A DNA stretch of 64,000 nucleotides from Rheinheimera sp. (GCF_030690345.1 NZ_JAUYGV010000001.1:806001-870000), one strand, 5' to 3'. Positions 36,596 through 47,095 are shown, counted from the stretch's first letter. The notes: a model not told the origin generated them from the sequence alone. Numbers and translations: made by a program.

Positions 36596-36868
36596 TTAGT
36601 TACAAGCGTCTTTTAACGCTTTACCAGGCTTGAAAGAAGGAATTTTCGCAGACGCGATTTGAATAGTGGCACCAGTTTGCGGGTTACGGCCAGTACGGGC
36701 TGCACGCTCACGTACGCTGTAAGTACCAAAACCAACTAATGCTACAGAGTCGCCTTCTTTAAGAGCTTCGGTAACAGCATCAATGAACGAATCTAAAGCA
36801 CGACCTGCTGCCGCTTTAGAAATGTCTGCACCAGCAGCAATTTTGTCGATAAGTTGAGACTTGTTCAC
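36596..36868 (-). CDS. hupB: DNA-binding protein HU-beta (GTG start)
   Basis: 90 aa when started at GTG 36868, preceded by AAGGGGAT; this gives the conserved (M)[10 protein letters not shown] start, whereas an ATG 12 codons earlier would add a non-homologous peptide. The HU arm [12 protein letters not shown] and C-terminal [14 protein letters not shown] are clear. Nucleoid architectural protein. A strong sigma-70 promoter lies about 75 bp upstream, and lon precedes it, as in E. coli. Confidence 0.95.
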   Translation of the reverse strand: MNKSQLIDKIAAGADISKAAAGRALDSFIDAVTEALKEGDSVALVGFGTYSVRERAARTGRNPQTGATIQIASAKIPSFKPGKALKDACN

Positions 36869-36938
36869 AATATCATCCCCTTCAATTGTTATTATTTTCA
36901 ACAACTACACTTCATTAGTTCTGTAAGTGAGCTTCATC

Positions 36939-36967
36939 GTTATAACAAGCATTTTTGGGGCTTGCAA
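36939..36967 (-). promoter_or_regulatory. Sigma-70 promoter of hupB
   Basis: On the minus strand TTGCAA, a 17-bp spacer and TATAAC form a near-consensus -35/-10 pair, about 70 bp upstream of the hupB GTG. Confidence 0.7.
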
Positions 36968-37078
36968 GCAAAAGAAGCGACAAAACTAATAATTCTTGCT
37001 TTGACCGCAGCCCTTGTATAACAAGGGCTTGGTCGAAACTTTCCATAACTTAGCACAGCCAACGGGAATGAAAAGCCC

Positions 37079-39475
37079 CTATGCAGGATTTTTTTCCGTT
37101 TTTTTGCTTTTTGGCGGATTTTTTACCGTTTCTACCACCGAAACACGCTCCAACGGCTCTTGTAACGCCAATTCCAGCACTTCATCAATCCATTTTACTG
37201 CGCAAATTTCGATGTCGCCTTTGACATTATCAGGGATATCTTTCAAGTCGCGAACGTTATCATGCGGAATAAGTACCCGCTTAATACCACCACGGTGTGC
37301 AGCCAGCAGCTTCTCTTTTAAGCCGCCAATGGGTAAAACTTCACCACGCAGGGTAATTTCACCGGTCATGGCCACATCCGCCCGTACCGGGTTACCGGTT
37401 AAGCTCGATACCAGTGCCGTGACCATACCAATACCGGCACTGGGGCCATCTTTTGGTGTGGCGCCTTCCGGCACATGCACGTGGATATCGCGTTTTTCAT
37501 AAAAGTCTTCATTGATACGCAGGCCGGCAGCACGGCTGCGCACTACGGTCATCGCCGCCTGGATGGACTCTTTCATCACATCGCCCAGCGAGCCGGTAAA
37601 GGTTAGCTTGCCCTTCCCCATCACCGACGCCGCTTCAATGGTCAGTAAATCACCACCCACTTCAGTCCAGGCTAAGCCGGTAACCTGACCAATACGGTTG
37701 CTGTCTTCGGCTTTACCGTAGTCATAGCGCTGTACGCCAAGGTAATCTTCCAGATTCTGCTGGTTTATTACTACCTGGGTTAAATCTTTAGTCAGCAAAA
37801 TTTGCTTCACTGCCTTACGACACAGTTTGGAGATTTCACGCTCTAAGCTGCGCACCCCGGCTTCACGGGTGTAATAACGGATAATGCCGATAATGGCGCT
37901 ATCTTCAATTACAATTTCACTGGCTTTTAAGCCATTACGGCCCACTTGCTTGGTGATCAGATGCTGCCTGGCGATATTCAGCTTTTCATCTTCGGTATAA
38001 CCGGCCAGCCGGATCACTTCCATCCGGTCCAACAACGCAGCCGGAATATTCAGACTGTTAGAGGTCGCGAAGAACATTACATCAGATAAGTCGTAATCCA
38101 CTTCCAGATAATGATCACTGAATGCTGTGTTTTGCTCCGGATCTAATACCTCCAGCAGCGCTGCTGCCGGGTCACCGCGAAAATCTGATGCCATCTTGTC
38201 AATTTCATCAAGCAGGAACAGCGGGTTACGCACGCCTACCTTAGCCATTTTCTGGATAATTTTACCCGGCATAGAACCGATATAGGTACGGCGGTGGCCG
38301 CGAATTTCGGCTTCATCACGCACGCCACCCAGCGCCATCCGCACGTATTTACGCCCGGTTGCTTTGGCAACAGATTGCCCCAGCGAGGTTTTACCCACGC
38401 CCGGCGGCCCCACCAAACATAAAATAGGGCCTTTAAGTTTATTTACCCGCTGTTGAACGGCTAAATACTCAACAATGCGCTCTTTTACTTTTTCCAGGCC
38501 GTAGTGATCGGCATTCAGAATTTTCTCTGCCGCGGCCAGGTCTTTTTTCACCTTGCTGCGTTTTTTCCACGGCACATTAGTCAGCCAGTCGATATAGCTG
38601 CGCACTACGGTGGCCTCTGCTGACATCGGCGACATCATCTTCAGCTTTTGCAGTTCGCTGCGGGCTTTGTCAGACACTTCTTGCGGCATCTGCGCCTGAT
38701 CAATTTTCTTGCTCAGGGTTTCAAATTCGTCCGGCGCATCTTCCAACTCACCCAGTTCACGCTGGATAGCCTTCATCTGCTCGTTCAGATAGTATTCGCG
38801 CTGGCTTTTTTCCATCTGCTTTTTCACGCGGCTGCGAATACGGCGCTCTACCTGAAGAATGTCAATTTCACTCTCCATCATCGCCATCAGGTATTCTAAG
38901 CGTTCGGTGACGTCGAAGATTTCCAGCACTTTTTGCTTATCTTCAACTTTTAACGGCATATGGGCGGCCATGGTATCGGCAAGCCGTGCCGGCTCTTCAA
39001 TGCCACTTAAAGCAGTTAATACTTCCGGCGGGATCTTTTTATTCAGCTTGATGTAGCCTTCAAACTGATTAATCGCCGAGCGCAGGAATACTTCCTGCTC
39101 ACGGCTGTCTACCTCGGCGGTTTCAATAATATCTACATAAGCAGCAAAGGCTTTATCGGTTTCAGTAAATTCAGCTAAACGGGCGCGGCGGCTACCCTCT
39201 ACCAATACCTTAACAGTGCCGTCCGGCAATTTCAGCAGTTGCAAAATAGTCGCAACCGTACCTACTTCATATAGATCAGCAGCGGCCGGGTCGTCCAGGG
39301 TGGCATCTTTTTGGGCCACCAGAAAAATTTGTTTGTCGTTTTCCATGGCCGCATCAAGGCATTTAATCGACTTCGCCCGACCAACAAACAGTGGGATAAC
39401 CATATGGGGATAGACGACCACGTCGCGCAGTGCCAGTACCGGCATATGCAAACGTTCAGCGTGTTCTGATGTCAT
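37079..39475 (-). CDS. lon: ATP-dependent protease Lon
   Basis: 798 aa. N-terminal substrate-binding LON domain (about 10-205), coiled linker, AAA+ domain with Walker A GPPGVGKT and [10 protein letters not shown], and a C-terminal protease domain with catalytic Ser in [10 protein letters not shown] and the partner Lys in [10 protein letters not shown]. It degrades misfolded and regulatory proteins. An exact sigma-32-type promoter lies upstream. A perfect AGCCCTTGT / ACAAGGGCT inverted repeat (37009-37029) follows the gene, without a T-run. Confidence 0.97.
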   Translation of the reverse strand: MTSEHAERLHMPVLALRDVVVYPHMVIPLFVGRAKSIKCLDAAMENDKQIFLVAQKDATLDDPAAADLYEVGTVATILQLLKLPDGTVKVLVEGSRRARLAEFTETDKAFAAYVDIIETAEVDSREQEVFLRSAINQFEGYIKLNKKIPPEVLTALSGIEEPARLADTMAAHMPLKVEDKQKVLEIFDVTERLEYLMAMMESEIDILQVERRIRSRVKKQMEKSQREYYLNEQMKAIQRELGELEDAPDEFETLSKKIDQAQMPQEVSDKARSELQKLKMMSPMSAEATVVRSYIDWLTNVPWKKRSKVKKDLAAAEKILNADHYGLEKVKERIVEYLAVQQRVNKLKGPILCLVGPPGVGKTSLGQSVAKATGRKYVRMALGGVRDEAEIRGHRRTYIGSMPGKIIQKMAKVGVRNPLFLLDEIDKMASDFRGDPAAALLEVLDPEQNTAFSDHYLEVDYDLSDVMFFATSNSLNIPAALLDRMEVIRLAGYTEDEKLNIARQHLITKQVGRNGLKASEIVIEDSAIIGIIRYYTREAGVRSLEREISKLCRKAVKQILLTKDLTQVVINQQNLEDYLGVQRYDYGKAEDSNRIGQVTGLAWTEVGGDLLTIEAASVMGKGKLTFTGSLGDVMKESIQAAMTVVRSRAAGLRINEDFYEKRDIHVHVPEGATPKDGPSAGIGMVTALVSSLTGNPVRADVAMTGEITLRGEVLPIGGLKEKLLAAHRGGIKRVLIPHDNVRDLKDIPDNVKGDIEICAVKWIDEVLELALQEPLERVSVVETVKNPPKSKKTEKNPA

Positions 39476-39522
39476 TGATTCTCTCTCGAAATTAGTTACT
39501 GCAGGCGCGAATATGTTTCAGT

Positions 39523-39549
39523 ATATGGGGTTCGTTTTAAAAACTTCAA
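39523..39549 (-). promoter_or_regulatory. Heat-shock (sigma-32) promoter of lon
   Basis: On the minus strand ATTGAAG, a 12-13 nt spacer, then CCCCATATA; the -10 element continues ACTG exactly as in the E. coli lon heat-shock promoter as I recall it. It ends about 47 bp upstream of the lon ATG. Confidence 0.85.
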
Positions 39550-39560
39550 TTACATATACG

Positions 39561-39587
39561 AAAAAGGAGCTGATTCAGCTCCTTTTT
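39561..39587. terminator. Terminator between clpX and lon
   Basis: GGAGCTG / CAGCTCC stem, loop ATT, flanked by A-run and T6; 16-17 bp past the clpX stop on the minus strand. It insulates lon so that lon depends on its own heat-shock promoter. Confidence 0.85.
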
Positions 39588-39603
39588 TCTTTTGCGCGAC
39601 GGC

Positions 39604-40884
39604 TTAATGCGATTCTGCCGCGACCGGCTCGCTGCTCTGATAAATCAGGATCGGGTCGGTTTCACCGCGGATCACGGTTTCATCCACCACTACCTTGATC
39701 ACATCCTGCATCGATGGCAATTCGTACATGGTATCGAGCAATACACCTTCAACAATAGAACGCAGACCCCGGGCACCGGTTTTACGCTCCATGGCTTTTT
39801 GCGCTATGGCTTTGAGTGCGTCTTCACGGAACTCCAGCTCCACATCTTCCATCGCGAACAAGGCAGCAAATTGCTTCACCAGCGCATTTTTCGGCTCGCT
39901 GAGGATTTGTACCAGCGCGGATAAATCCAGCTCGGTTAACGTCGCCACGACCGGCAAACGCCCGATAAACTCCGGAATTAAGCCGTACTTCACCAAATCT
40001 TCCGGCTCTACATCACGGAAAGATTCACTTAAGCTGCGCGTGCTTTCTTTGCTGCGTACTTCAGCGCCAAAACCAATACCCGAGCCTTTGGCACAGCGCT
40101 GCTCGATCACTTTATCCAGCCCGGCAAAAGCGCCGCCACAGATAAACAGAATTTTTGAGGTATCAACCTGCAAAAACTCCTGCTGCGGATGCTTACGACC
40201 ACCTTGTGGCGGTACCGATGCCACAGTGCCTTCAATCAGTTTTAACAGCGCTTGTTGCACACCTTCACCTGACACATCACGAGTGATAGACGGGTTGTCA
40301 GACTTACGCGAGATTTTGTCAATTTCGTCAATGTAAACGATACCACGCTGCGCTTTCTCAACGTCATAGTCGCACTTTTGCAGCAGCTTCTGGATAATGT
40401 TTTCGACATCTTCACCGACATAACCGGCTTCGGTCAGCGTAGTGGCATCGGCCATGGTAAAGGGCACATCGAGTAAACGCGCCAGAGTTTCTGCCAGCAG
40501 GGTTTTACCGCTACCGGTTGGGCCTATCAGCAAAATGTTACTTTTACCCAACTCAACATCTTGCTTGTGCTGGGCATTACGCAGGCGTTTATAGTGGTTA
40601 TATACCGCTACTGCCAGTACTTTTTTGGCATGATCCTGGCCTATAACGTAATCATCAAGGTGAGTACGGATCTCGCGCGGCACCGGTAATTTATCGGCAT
40701 CGCGTTTCGGGGAAATGTCTTTAATTTCCTCGCGGATAATGTCGTTGCATAAATCAACGCATTCATCACAAATATAAACCTGTGGGCCTGCAATCAACTT
40801 ACGCACTTCATGCTGTGATTTGCCACAAAAAGAACAGTACAACAGTTTACCGTTCTTATCGCCGTCAGTGCGGTGATCAGACAT
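39604..40884 (-). CDS. clpX: Clp protease ATPase subunit ClpX
   Basis: 426 aa. Zinc-binding domain (about 14-50) with cysteines in LYCSFCGK and [13 protein letters not shown]+ domain with Walker A GPTGSGKT, Walker [11 protein letters not shown], and the pore loop GYVGEDVE. It unfolds SsrA-tagged and other substrates and feeds them to ClpP. It lies 55 bp after clpP in the conserved tig-clpP-clpX order. Confidence 0.97.
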   Translation of the reverse strand: MSDHRTDGDKNGKLLYCSFCGKSQHEVRKLIAGPQVYICDECVDLCNDIIREEIKDISPKRDADKLPVPREIRTHLDDYVIGQDHAKKVLAVAVYNHYKRLRNAQHKQDVELGKSNILLIGPTGSGKTLLAETLARLLDVPFTMADATTLTEAGYVGEDVENIIQKLLQKCDYDVEKAQRGIVYIDEIDKISRKSDNPSITRDVSGEGVQQALLKLIEGTVASVPPQGGRKHPQQEFLQVDTSKILFICGGAFAGLDKVIEQRCAKGSGIGFGAEVRSKESTRSLSESFRDVEPEDLVKYGLIPEFIGRLPVVATLTELDLSALVQILSEPKNALVKQFAALFAMEDVELEFREDALKAIAQKAMERKTGARGLRSIVEGVLLDTMYELPSMQDVIKVVVDETVIRGETDPILIYQSSEPVAAESH

Positions 40885-40939
40885 GTAACTACCTCTTTCA
40901 CTACGGTGCCGCCCTGTGATGCAGAGCGGCCTAATATAA

Positions 40940-41563
40940 TTACTTCGTTTCTCTATTGGTTAATATGGCATCTACCAGGCCATATTCCAAGGCTTGCTGC
41001 GCACTTAAGAAATTATCGCGCTCAGTATCTTTACACACTTGCTCGTAAGTTTTACCGCTGTGCTCGGCCATCAGGCGGTTTAACTTTTCTTTAATGCTTA
41101 AAATTTCGCGGGCATGAATTTCAAAATCGGTTGCCTGGCCCTGGAAACCACCTAACGGCTGGTGGATCATTACCCGCGCATTAGGTAAGCAATAACGCTT
41201 GCCTTTAGTACCACCGGATAATAAAAATGCGCCCATACTGGCGGCCTGGCCTACACACACTGTGGCGATATCTGATTTGATATAGCGCATCGTATCGTAA
41301 ATTGACAGACCTGCCGTTACTGAACCACCCGGCGAATTAATATAAATATAGATGTCTTTTTCCGGATTTTCTGATTCTAAGAACAATAATTGCGCCACAA
41401 TCAGGTTAGCCATGTGGTCTTCCACCTGACCGGTTAAAAATATTACCCGCTCTTTTAACAGACGTGAGTAGATATCGAACGAGCGTTCGCCTTTGGCAGT
41501 TTGCTCAATAACGATTGGTACCAGAGCGCTTACTATGTCATTCAAATGTTGCGGCATAGACAT
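40940..41563 (-). CDS. clpP: Clp protease proteolytic subunit ClpP
   Basis: 207 aa. Catalytic Ser in [11 protein letters not shown], His in [11 protein letters not shown], Asp later in [12 protein letters not shown] short N-terminal propeptide is likely ([16 protein letters not shown]). Forms the 14-mer peptidase chamber for ClpX (and ClpA if present elsewhere). It is downstream of tig, separated by a terminator hairpin, so clpPX has its own promoter or relies on partial read-through. Confidence 0.97.
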   Translation of the reverse strand: MSMPQHLNDIVSALVPIVIEQTAKGERSFDIYSRLLKERVIFLTGQVEDHMANLIVAQLLFLESENPEKDIYIYINSPGGSVTAGLSIYDTMRYIKSDIATVCVGQAASMGAFLLSGGTKGKRYCLPNARVMIHQPLGGFQGQATDFEIHAREILSIKEKLNRLMAEHSGKTYEQVCKDTERDNFLSAQQALEYGLVDAILTNRETK

Positions 41564-41612
41564 ATTATTGGGTTCCCTCTAAATGGCTGGGTTTTGCTGT
41601 TGCAGAAAATAA

Positions 41613-41640
41613 AATGGCCCGAACTGTAGTCCGAGCCATT
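41613..41640 (-). terminator. Terminator after tig
   Basis: As minus-strand RNA, AAUGGC-U-CGGAC pairs with GUUCG-G-GCCAUU through G-U wobbles (12 pairs, short loop) and is followed by UUAUUUU. It lies about 30 bp past the tig stop. Confidence 0.75.
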
Positions 41641-41668
41641 AAAGCCGTCAAGCCCAAATAAGTCAACG

Positions 41669-42979
41669 TTAGTTGGCAGCTTGCGGGTTCATTATCTCGT
41701 CAAAAGCCGCTTTTTGTTCAGTTACTTTAGCACCGGCCAGAATAACATCCAGTGCCTGCTCTTCCAGAGCCACATTGCGCATGCTTTGTAACAGCTCTTT
41801 ATTGCTGTTGTAGTACTGCACCACTTCTTGCGGATCTTCATAAGCAGAAGCGACAGTTTCAATTAACGCCTGAACTTTTTTATCGTCCACTTTCAGCTCG
41901 TTGGTTTTGATCACTTCGCCTAATAACAAGCCTACTTTAACGCGATCTTTCGCCTGCTCTTCAAACAATGACGCCGGCAGTTCAGGTAATTGCTTCGGAT
42001 CGACGTTGTTACCAAAACGCTGTAATGCCTGCTTACGCAGTACGTCAACTTCGCCTTTGATCAGGGCTTGTGGTACGTCAACTTCGTTGTTGGCCAGTAA
42101 ACCTTTGATCACCTGCTCTTTTACTTTAGCTTTAATATTCTGGTTCAGCTCGCGTTCCATGTTTTTGCGCACTTCAACTTTCAGTGCATCAATGGTAGCG
42201 GTTTCCAAACCGAATAAAGCGGCAAACTCGTCGTTCAGTTCAGGCAGTACTTGCTGCTCTACTGTGTTTACGGTTACCGCAAAGCTGGCGGCTTTACCTT
42301 TTAAGTTTTCAGCGTGGTATTCTTCCGGAAAGGTTACCTCAACAGTAACTTGCTCACCGGCTTTTTTGCCGACGATGCCATCTTCAAAACCCGGGATCAT
42401 CCGGCCCTGGCCCAGCTCTAAGGTAAAGTTAGTGGCTTTGCCGCCTTCGAACTCTTCACCGTCGATAGAACCAACGAAATCGATGATTACACGGTCACCG
42501 GTAGCAGCCTTACCTTTTTTCGCTTCCCACTTGGCATGTTGCTTACGCAGCGTGTCCAGCATCTTGTCTAAGTCGGCGTCGGCAATCTCAACAACCGGCT
42601 TGTTCACTTCAATTTTATCCAGGTTTTTAACTTCAACTTCCGGATACACTTCAAAAGTGGCTTTAAATTCTAAATCTTTGCCCTGCTCCAGTTGGCCCGG
42701 GGCAAAAGTAGGTGAACCGGCAGGAGTCAGTTTGTTGGCAATAATGGCATCATAAAAATGACGCTGCATTTGCTCGCCAGCCACTTCCTGTAATACAGCC
42801 AGGCCGTAACGCTTTTGGATCAGTGTTACCGGCGCTTTGCCCGGACGGAAACCGTCGATACGCTGACGCTTGGCCAGATCACGTAAACGGCTTTTTACTT
42901 CTGTATCAATTTTGTCGGCCGGAACAGTGATAGTTAATTGGCGCTCTAAACCTTGAGTGGTTTCCACAGAAACTTGCAT
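41669..42979 (-). CDS. tig: Trigger factor
   Basis: 436 aa. N-terminal ribosome-binding domain with the signature region [12 protein letters not shown]-type PPIase domain (about 150-245, [20 protein letters not shown]), and a helical C-terminal chaperone domain. First chaperone to meet nascent chains at the ribosome exit. Start of the tig-clpP-clpX-lon-hupB-ppiD block, the same order as in E. coli. Confidence 0.97.
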   Translation of the reverse strand: MQVSVETTQGLERQLTITVPADKIDTEVKSRLRDLAKRQRIDGFRPGKAPVTLIQKRYGLAVLQEVAGEQMQRHFYDAIIANKLTPAGSPTFAPGQLEQGKDLEFKATFEVYPEVEVKNLDKIEVNKPVVEIADADLDKMLDTLRKQHAKWEAKKGKAATGDRVIIDFVGSIDGEEFEGGKATNFTLELGQGRMIPGFEDGIVGKKAGEQVTVEVTFPEEYHAENLKGKAASFAVTVNTVEQQVLPELNDEFAALFGLETATIDALKVEVRKNMERELNQNIKAKVKEQVIKGLLANNEVDVPQALIKGEVDVLRKQALQRFGNNVDPKQLPELPASLFEEQAKDRVKVGLLLGEVIKTNELKVDDKKVQALIETVASAYEDPQEVVQYYNSNKELLQSMRNVALEEQALDVILAGAKVTEQKAAFDEIMNPQAAN

Positions 42980-43154
42980 CTTGTTACCTCAAATTCAAAA
43001 ACAGGCGTGTAATTGACGCCTTACTGGTGTGATCTGGTATCAAAACGCAGCACTGAACCAGACCTGTTATAAAATAGGACGCGGCATTATAGCGGGGTAA
43101 ATGTCTGACGTCGAGCCCTTAACCACAGCGGTTAAAGCCACTGTGCAGACAAAT

Positions 43155-43193
43155 GAAAAAACGCAGCATAGTCAATAAATTACTATTGCTGCG
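43155..43193 (-). terminator. Terminator after proA
   Basis: On the minus strand CGCAGC-A-ATAGT pairs with ACTAT-GCTGCG (one bulge, 9-nt loop) followed by TTTTTT. It is 27 bp past the proA stop. The rest of 42980-43219 holds the tig promoter region; no other feature seen. Confidence 0.8.
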
Positions 43194-43219
43194 CTGCGCT
43201 TTTTCTATGGCTTTTATTG

Positions 43220-44473
43220 TTAACTGCGGGTTTGCCCGCTGCCGGTTACCACATATTTTTCTGTGGTCAGCGCTTCAAGCCCCATAGGGCCGTAAGCGTG
43301 CAACTTACTGGTAGAAATACCAATCTCAGCACCTAAGCCCAACTCGCCGCCATCAGAGAAGCGTGACGAGGCATTGTGCATCACCACGGCTGAATCCACC
43401 TGACGGATAAAACGCTGTGCATTGGCCTCGTCGCTGGTGCAGATAACTTCAGTATGCTGGCTGCCAAACCGGTCAATATGCGCCATGGCGGCATCGAGAT
43501 CGTCCACTACCCTGATGGCAATTTCCGGCGCCAGATATTCCTGACCAAATTCGTTATCCGCAATAGGCTGTGCCTGACTAAAGTAGCCGATACTTTGGCT
43601 GCAGGCATGCACGATCACATCGTGTTGTGCCAGCGCATTGGCCACCAGCGGCAGAAAATCGGCGGCAATATGTTTATTCACCAATAAGCCTTCCAGCGCA
43701 TTACACACGCCAGGGCGTTGTACTTTACCGTTAAGCAATAAACCCAACGCCATGGCCAAATCTGCGCTTTGGTCAACATACAGATGGCAGACACCTTTGT
43801 AGTGCTGAATCACCGGAATGCGGCTGTGCTCGGTAACAAAACGGATTAAGCCCTCGCCGCCACGCGGGATCACTAAATCGATATACTGATCCTGTTTTAA
43901 CAGTGCCAGCATTAAATCACGGTCCGGGTCCGGCACTATGCTGATCACCTCATCGGGCAAATCATGCTCGCGCAGCGCTTGTTGCATCGCCGCCGCTATC
44001 GCCAGACTGGTTTGAATCGCTTCACGGCCACAGCGCAGAATAACCGCATTACCCGATTTAAAGCATAAGGCACCGGCATCCGCGGTAACATTAGGCCGCG
44101 CTTCATAAATCATACAAATAACGCCCAGCGCAATACGGCGCTTTTCAATATTAATGCCGTTTGGCCGCTGTTCGATATGCCGCGTGGCGCCTACCGGATC
44201 CGGCAGAGCAATAATTTGTTCTATCGCTTTGGCCATGGCGTCAATGCGGTCGTTATTCAGCGTCAAGCGGTCCAGCATGGCCGCACTGGTGCCGTTGGCA
44301 TTGGCGGTGGCCACTTCATCTTTATTCGCCGTCAGAATGGCTTCGCTGGCGGCACGAATATGGTTGGCCATACTTTGCAGCACAAAATTCTTTTGCTCGG
44401 TAGTTAAATTCGCCACGGCTTTAGCTGCGCGTGACGCTTTGGCGGCAATTGAAGCCGCAACATCGGTAGTCAT
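43220..44473 (-). CDS. proA: Gamma-glutamyl phosphate reductase
   Basis: 417 aa, ALDH superfamily. The catalytic Cys is in RPGVCNALEGLLV; NAVILRCGREAIQT and NASSRFSDGGELGLGAEIGIST are typical. It reduces gamma-glutamyl phosphate to the semialdehyde in proline synthesis. It overlaps proB by 4 bp. Confidence 0.96.
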   Translation of the reverse strand: MTTDVAASIAAKASRAAKAVANLTTEQKNFVLQSMANHIRAASEAILTANKDEVATANANGTSAAMLDRLTLNNDRIDAMAKAIEQIIALPDPVGATRHIEQRPNGINIEKRRIALGVICMIYEARPNVTADAGALCFKSGNAVILRCGREAIQTSLAIAAAMQQALREHDLPDEVISIVPDPDRDLMLALLKQDQYIDLVIPRGGEGLIRFVTEHSRIPVIQHYKGVCHLYVDQSADLAMALGLLLNGKVQRPGVCNALEGLLVNKHIAADFLPLVANALAQHDVIVHACSQSIGYFSQAQPIADNEFGQEYLAPEIAIRVVDDLDAAMAHIDRFGSQHTEVICTSDEANAQRFIRQVDSAVVMHNASSRFSDGGELGLGAEIGISTSKLHAYGPMGLEALTTEKYVVTGSGQTRS

Positions 44474-45591
44474 ATTCTCTCCAGTAACATCATTTCACTG
44501 CGATGGATCACCGCGTCGCTGCCGGTAGGACAATAACCAAGGCAGGCGGCAATATCGCGACTTTGCTGACCTTTAATCGAAAACAGCTCACTGGCACTAA
44601 AACGGCTGACACCTTTGGCAATTTTGCGTTTGCCTTGTGAGCAGCGCACCAGTACCGCATCACCAGAGTCAAACTCACCACTGATGCTAACTATACCACT
44701 GCAAAGCAACGACGCACCATGCCGGCTTAATGCCTCTATACAACCATCGTCCACCCAAATTTCGCCTTTGGCTCTTAAGGTGTGGCGTACCCAATGTTTT
44801 TTAGCCGTTAAGGGTTTGGCCTGACCATAGAAAATGGTGCCTGGATTCTTACCCGCTAAAATACACTGAAAGCCGTCCGGTTTATGGCCGTCGATAATAA
44901 CGGTATCGATACCATGTGCCGCCGCTTTTTCTGCCGCTTCAATTTTGGTGTACATACCACCGGTGCCGACTTTAGATGACACCCCACCGGCCAAAGCATA
45001 AATACGCTGATCTATAGTACGCACTTCAGGGATCAGGCTGGCTGTAGGGTCTTTATTCGGATCGGCGGTATACAAACCGTCAACATCAGAGCAGATAATT
45101 AATGCATCGGCATTAGCCACCGTCGCCACCATCGCTGCCAGATTATCGTTATCGCCTACTTTGAGCTCAGCGGTGGCTATCGTATCGTTTTCATTAACGA
45201 TAGGCAGCACCTGATGGTCCAGCAAACGGCGTAAGGTATTTTTAATATTGACGTGACGCACGCGGTCACTTAAATCGCCGTGTGTCAGCAGCACCTGAGC
45301 ACAGGGGAAATCAAAACAACGGCTCCAGAAATTCATCAGCTGATTCTGGCCAACAGCTGCCATCGCCCGCTTTAACGCCAGCGGCACCCGTTGATGTTGA
45401 AAGTTAAAATGATGACGGCCAGCGGCCACACTACCTGATGAAACCAGGATCACTTCAAGACCCTGTAGTCGGCATTGCCGGATAAATTCGGCGATGGGAC
45501 GCAAATACTGTTCGCTACACCCCTGATTGTCCGGCGCTATCAGGGCACTGCCGACTTTAAGCACGACCCTGCGCCAGGATGGGTTAATCAT
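44470..45591 (-). CDS. proB: Glutamate 5-kinase with PUA domain
   Basis: 373 aa. Amino-acid kinase domain (about 8-260: VVLKVGSALIA, VSSGSVAAG, NENDTIATAEL, GTGGMYTKIEAA), then a C-terminal PUA domain (about 278-355). It phosphorylates glutamate in the first, proline-inhibited step of proline synthesis. The Shine-Dalgarno GGAGGAG is strong. A terminator-like hairpin lies 37-72 bp upstream of the start. Confidence 0.96.
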   Translation of the reverse strand: MINPSWRRVVLKVGSALIAPDNQGCSEQYLRPIAEFIRQCRLQGLEVILVSSGSVAAGRHHFNFQHQRVPLALKRAMAAVGQNQLMNFWSRCFDFPCAQVLLTHGDLSDRVRHVNIKNTLRRLLDHQVLPIVNENDTIATAELKVGDNDNLAAMVATVANADALIICSDVDGLYTADPNKDPTASLIPEVRTIDQRIYALAGGVSSKVGTGGMYTKIEAAEKAAAHGIDTVIIDGHKPDGFQCILAGKNPGTIFYGQAKPLTAKKHWVRHTLRAKGEIWVDDGCIEALSRHGASLLCSGIVSISGEFDSGDAVLVRCSQGKRKIAKGVSRFSASELFSIKGQQSRDIAACLGYCPTGSDAVIHRSEMMLLERI

Positions 45592-45627
45592 AACTCCTCC
45601 AATGGTTGTTCCGCCGGCTATGATAGC

Positions 45628-45663
45628 AAAAACTGTAACCCGGCACCACTTGGGTTACAGTTT
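45628..45663 (-). promoter_or_regulatory. Terminator-like hairpin in the proB leader (possible attenuator)
   Basis: Perfect 12-bp inverted repeat AAACTGTAACCC / GGGTTACAGTTT, 10-nt loop. On the minus strand it is followed by a run of five T (three inside the stem). It sits between the end of the upstream gene's terminator (45770) and the proB start, in the proBA leader rather than after a gene, which suggests attenuation or an operator. Confidence 0.45.
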
Positions 45664-45769
45664 GCAAAGCCGTGAACGACGCAGATAGCAAATTAAAGCA
45701 CTGATTAACATCAACTATAAAGAATGTGAATACCCGCCATAAGGAAAAGCGCAGGCAACAAAACAGACT

Positions 45770-45794
45770 AAAAATGTAATTTAATTACATTTTT
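45770..45794. terminator. Terminator-like palindrome after the GNAT gene
   Basis: Two 12-bp arms (AAAAATGTAATT and its reverse complement) around a single T. On the minus strand it ends in TTTTT, 10 bp past the acetyltransferase stop. The stem is A/T-rich and so weaker than the others. Confidence 0.6.
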
Positions 45795-45804
45795 ATGTAT
45801 TTAC

Positions 45805-46311
45805 TCAGGAATACAGCTGCACATATTCTGCTGCTGGCTGCATTTGCACCATCTTCTCAAACTGCAGGCCCAGCCGGTTCAATACCTTTACCGACCCGGT
45901 ATTACCGGCGCTGGTCAGGCCCACTATACGTTTCAGGTTCAGCTTGTGATAACCAAACTGCATCACCGCCGACGCCGCTTCAAAAGCATAGCCTTTGCCC
46001 CAAAACTGCGGCAAAAAGGCAAAGCCAATATCGGTTTCCTGCAAATACTCACGAAACAACAAACCGCAAAAGCCCAGCGGGGTTTGGCTTTCACTGTGCT
46101 CAACTAAAAACAAGCCATAACCATACTGCTGGTAACTTTTAATCGGCCCTTCTGCCAAATAATGCATAGCATCCAGCTCTGAGCGCACACCGCGATCTGC
46201 AATATTTTCAATAAAAGACGGTTCATTAAGTAAACGACAGGTAAAAGCGCTGTCAGCCGCGGTAAGGTGGCGAATACGTAAGCGTGGGGTTTCTGCTATA
46301 ACCAAAATCAT
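45805..46311 (-). CDS. GNAT family N-acetyltransferase (RimJ/RimL-like)
   Basis: 168 aa from ATG 46311, chosen because AAGGA lies just upstream and ETPRLRIRHLTAADS is the typical start of this family; an ATG 10 codons earlier is possible. Motif A is FLPQFWGKGYAFEAASAV, with GNTGSVKVLNRLGLQFE after it, as in the Acetyltransf_3 group. The substrate is unknown. It is flanked by a terminator and the tRNA cluster. Confidence 0.82.
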   Translation of the reverse strand: MILVIAETPRLRIRHLTAADSAFTCRLLNEPSFIENIADRGVRSELDAMHYLAEGPIKSYQQYGYGLFLVEHSESQTPLGFCGLLFREYLQETDIGFAFLPQFWGKGYAFEAASAVMQFGYHKLNLKRIVGLTSAGNTGSVKVLNRLGLQFEKMVQMQPAAEYVQLYS

Positions 46312-46390
46312 TATCCTTAATTTGCTGGCTGGCAAAAGCATACATCAAGCGTTAAGGCTTTGGAAACAGGATTTTATGTTTTAAAAATGA

Positions 46391-46488
46391 TTGGTGATGC
46401 AAGATTTAAAGCTATTTAATTTTGAAGCCGGGAGAATGATCTGTGATGCAGAACTTAAGGCTGTTTTATTTTGAATCTGGGAGAATGG
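46391..46488. repeat. Two 49-bp tandem repeats derived from a tRNA-Pro 3' end
   Basis: Copies at 46391-46439 and 46440-46488 are about 78% identical by eye. The next period begins exactly with the 3' end of tRNA-Pro (GGTGATGCAGGATTTGAAC on the plus strand), and the repeat starts GGTGATGCAAGATTTAAA and TGTGATGCAGAACTTAAG resemble it. They look like decayed duplications of the tRNA 3' end plus spacer. Confidence 0.55.
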
Positions 46489-46562
46489 TCGGTGATGCAG
46501 GATTTGAACCTGCGACCCCTTGGACCCAAACCAAGTGCGCTACCAAGCTGCGCCAATCACCG
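46486..46562 (-). tRNA. tRNA-Pro (UGG)
   Basis: 77 nt with encoded CCA. The anticodon loop TTTGGGT gives anticodon UGG on a CTTGG/CCAAG stem; T-arm GCAGG-TTCAAAT-CCTGC; acceptor CGGTGAT pairs with ATCACCG. Last of four tRNAs read Pro-Arg-His-Pro on the minus strand. Its sequence is identical to the copy at 46830-46906. Confidence 0.96.
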
Positions 46563-46584
46563 ACTATATGAACTCAAAGAAAGA

Positions 46585-46661
46585 TGGGGTGGATGATGGG
46601 GTTCGAACCCACGACAACCGGAATCACAATCCGGGGCTCTACCAACTGAGCTACAACCACC
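46585..46661 (-). tRNA. tRNA-His (GUG)
   Basis: 76 nt plus the encoded G-1; 3' CCA encoded. Anticodon loop TTGTGAT gives GUG; D-arm AGCTCAGTTGGTAGAGC and T-arm GTGGG-TTCGAAC-CCCAT. The acceptor has a U-U mismatch at positions 5-68 (GTGGTTG against CATCCAC), otherwise normal. Confidence 0.95.
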
Positions 46662-46685
46662 ACTGAAACTGTTTTGCGCTTGTTA

Positions 46686-46762
<77 letters not shown>

Positions 46763-46829
46763 ACAATCTAAACCCTACCAAGCTACTTAACGGCAGCTAA
46801 AATTGCATTTTAAGCTACCATCAGGAAGA

Positions 46830-46906
46830 TGGTCGGTGATGCAGGATTTGAACCTGCGACCCCTTGGACCCAAACCAAGTGCGCTACCAAGCTGCGCCAA
46901 TCACCG
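46830..46906 (-). tRNA. tRNA-Pro (UGG), second identical copy
   Basis: 77 nt, identical to the copy at 46486-46562, encoded CCA. First gene of the Pro-Arg-His-Pro cluster, which recalls the argX-hisR-leuT-proM cluster of E. coli but with proline in place of leucine. The AT-rich 46907-47095 holds the divergent promoters of this cluster and folD. Confidence 0.96.
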
Positions 46907-47095
46907 ACTTTGCTGCACTGCTGCAACGGGGCGGAATATTACAGCCGGGCGGCAATAGCGTCAAACCTTTTTTTGCACAAATCAACTGATTGCCTATTAT
47001 TTGAACCTATTGCGCGCCGGCTACGCCAGGATGGCGTTCAGCCGGTAGCTGTGCGAAAATATGCCGCAGTAAAATCATGGCAGAGACGTAAGCAG

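Noticed and set aside
46829-47095. Long upstream extension of folD beginning [11 protein letters not shown]
   Set aside because: It is tRNA-Pro read on the opposite strand, a common false protein; FolD homology starts at ATG 47096.
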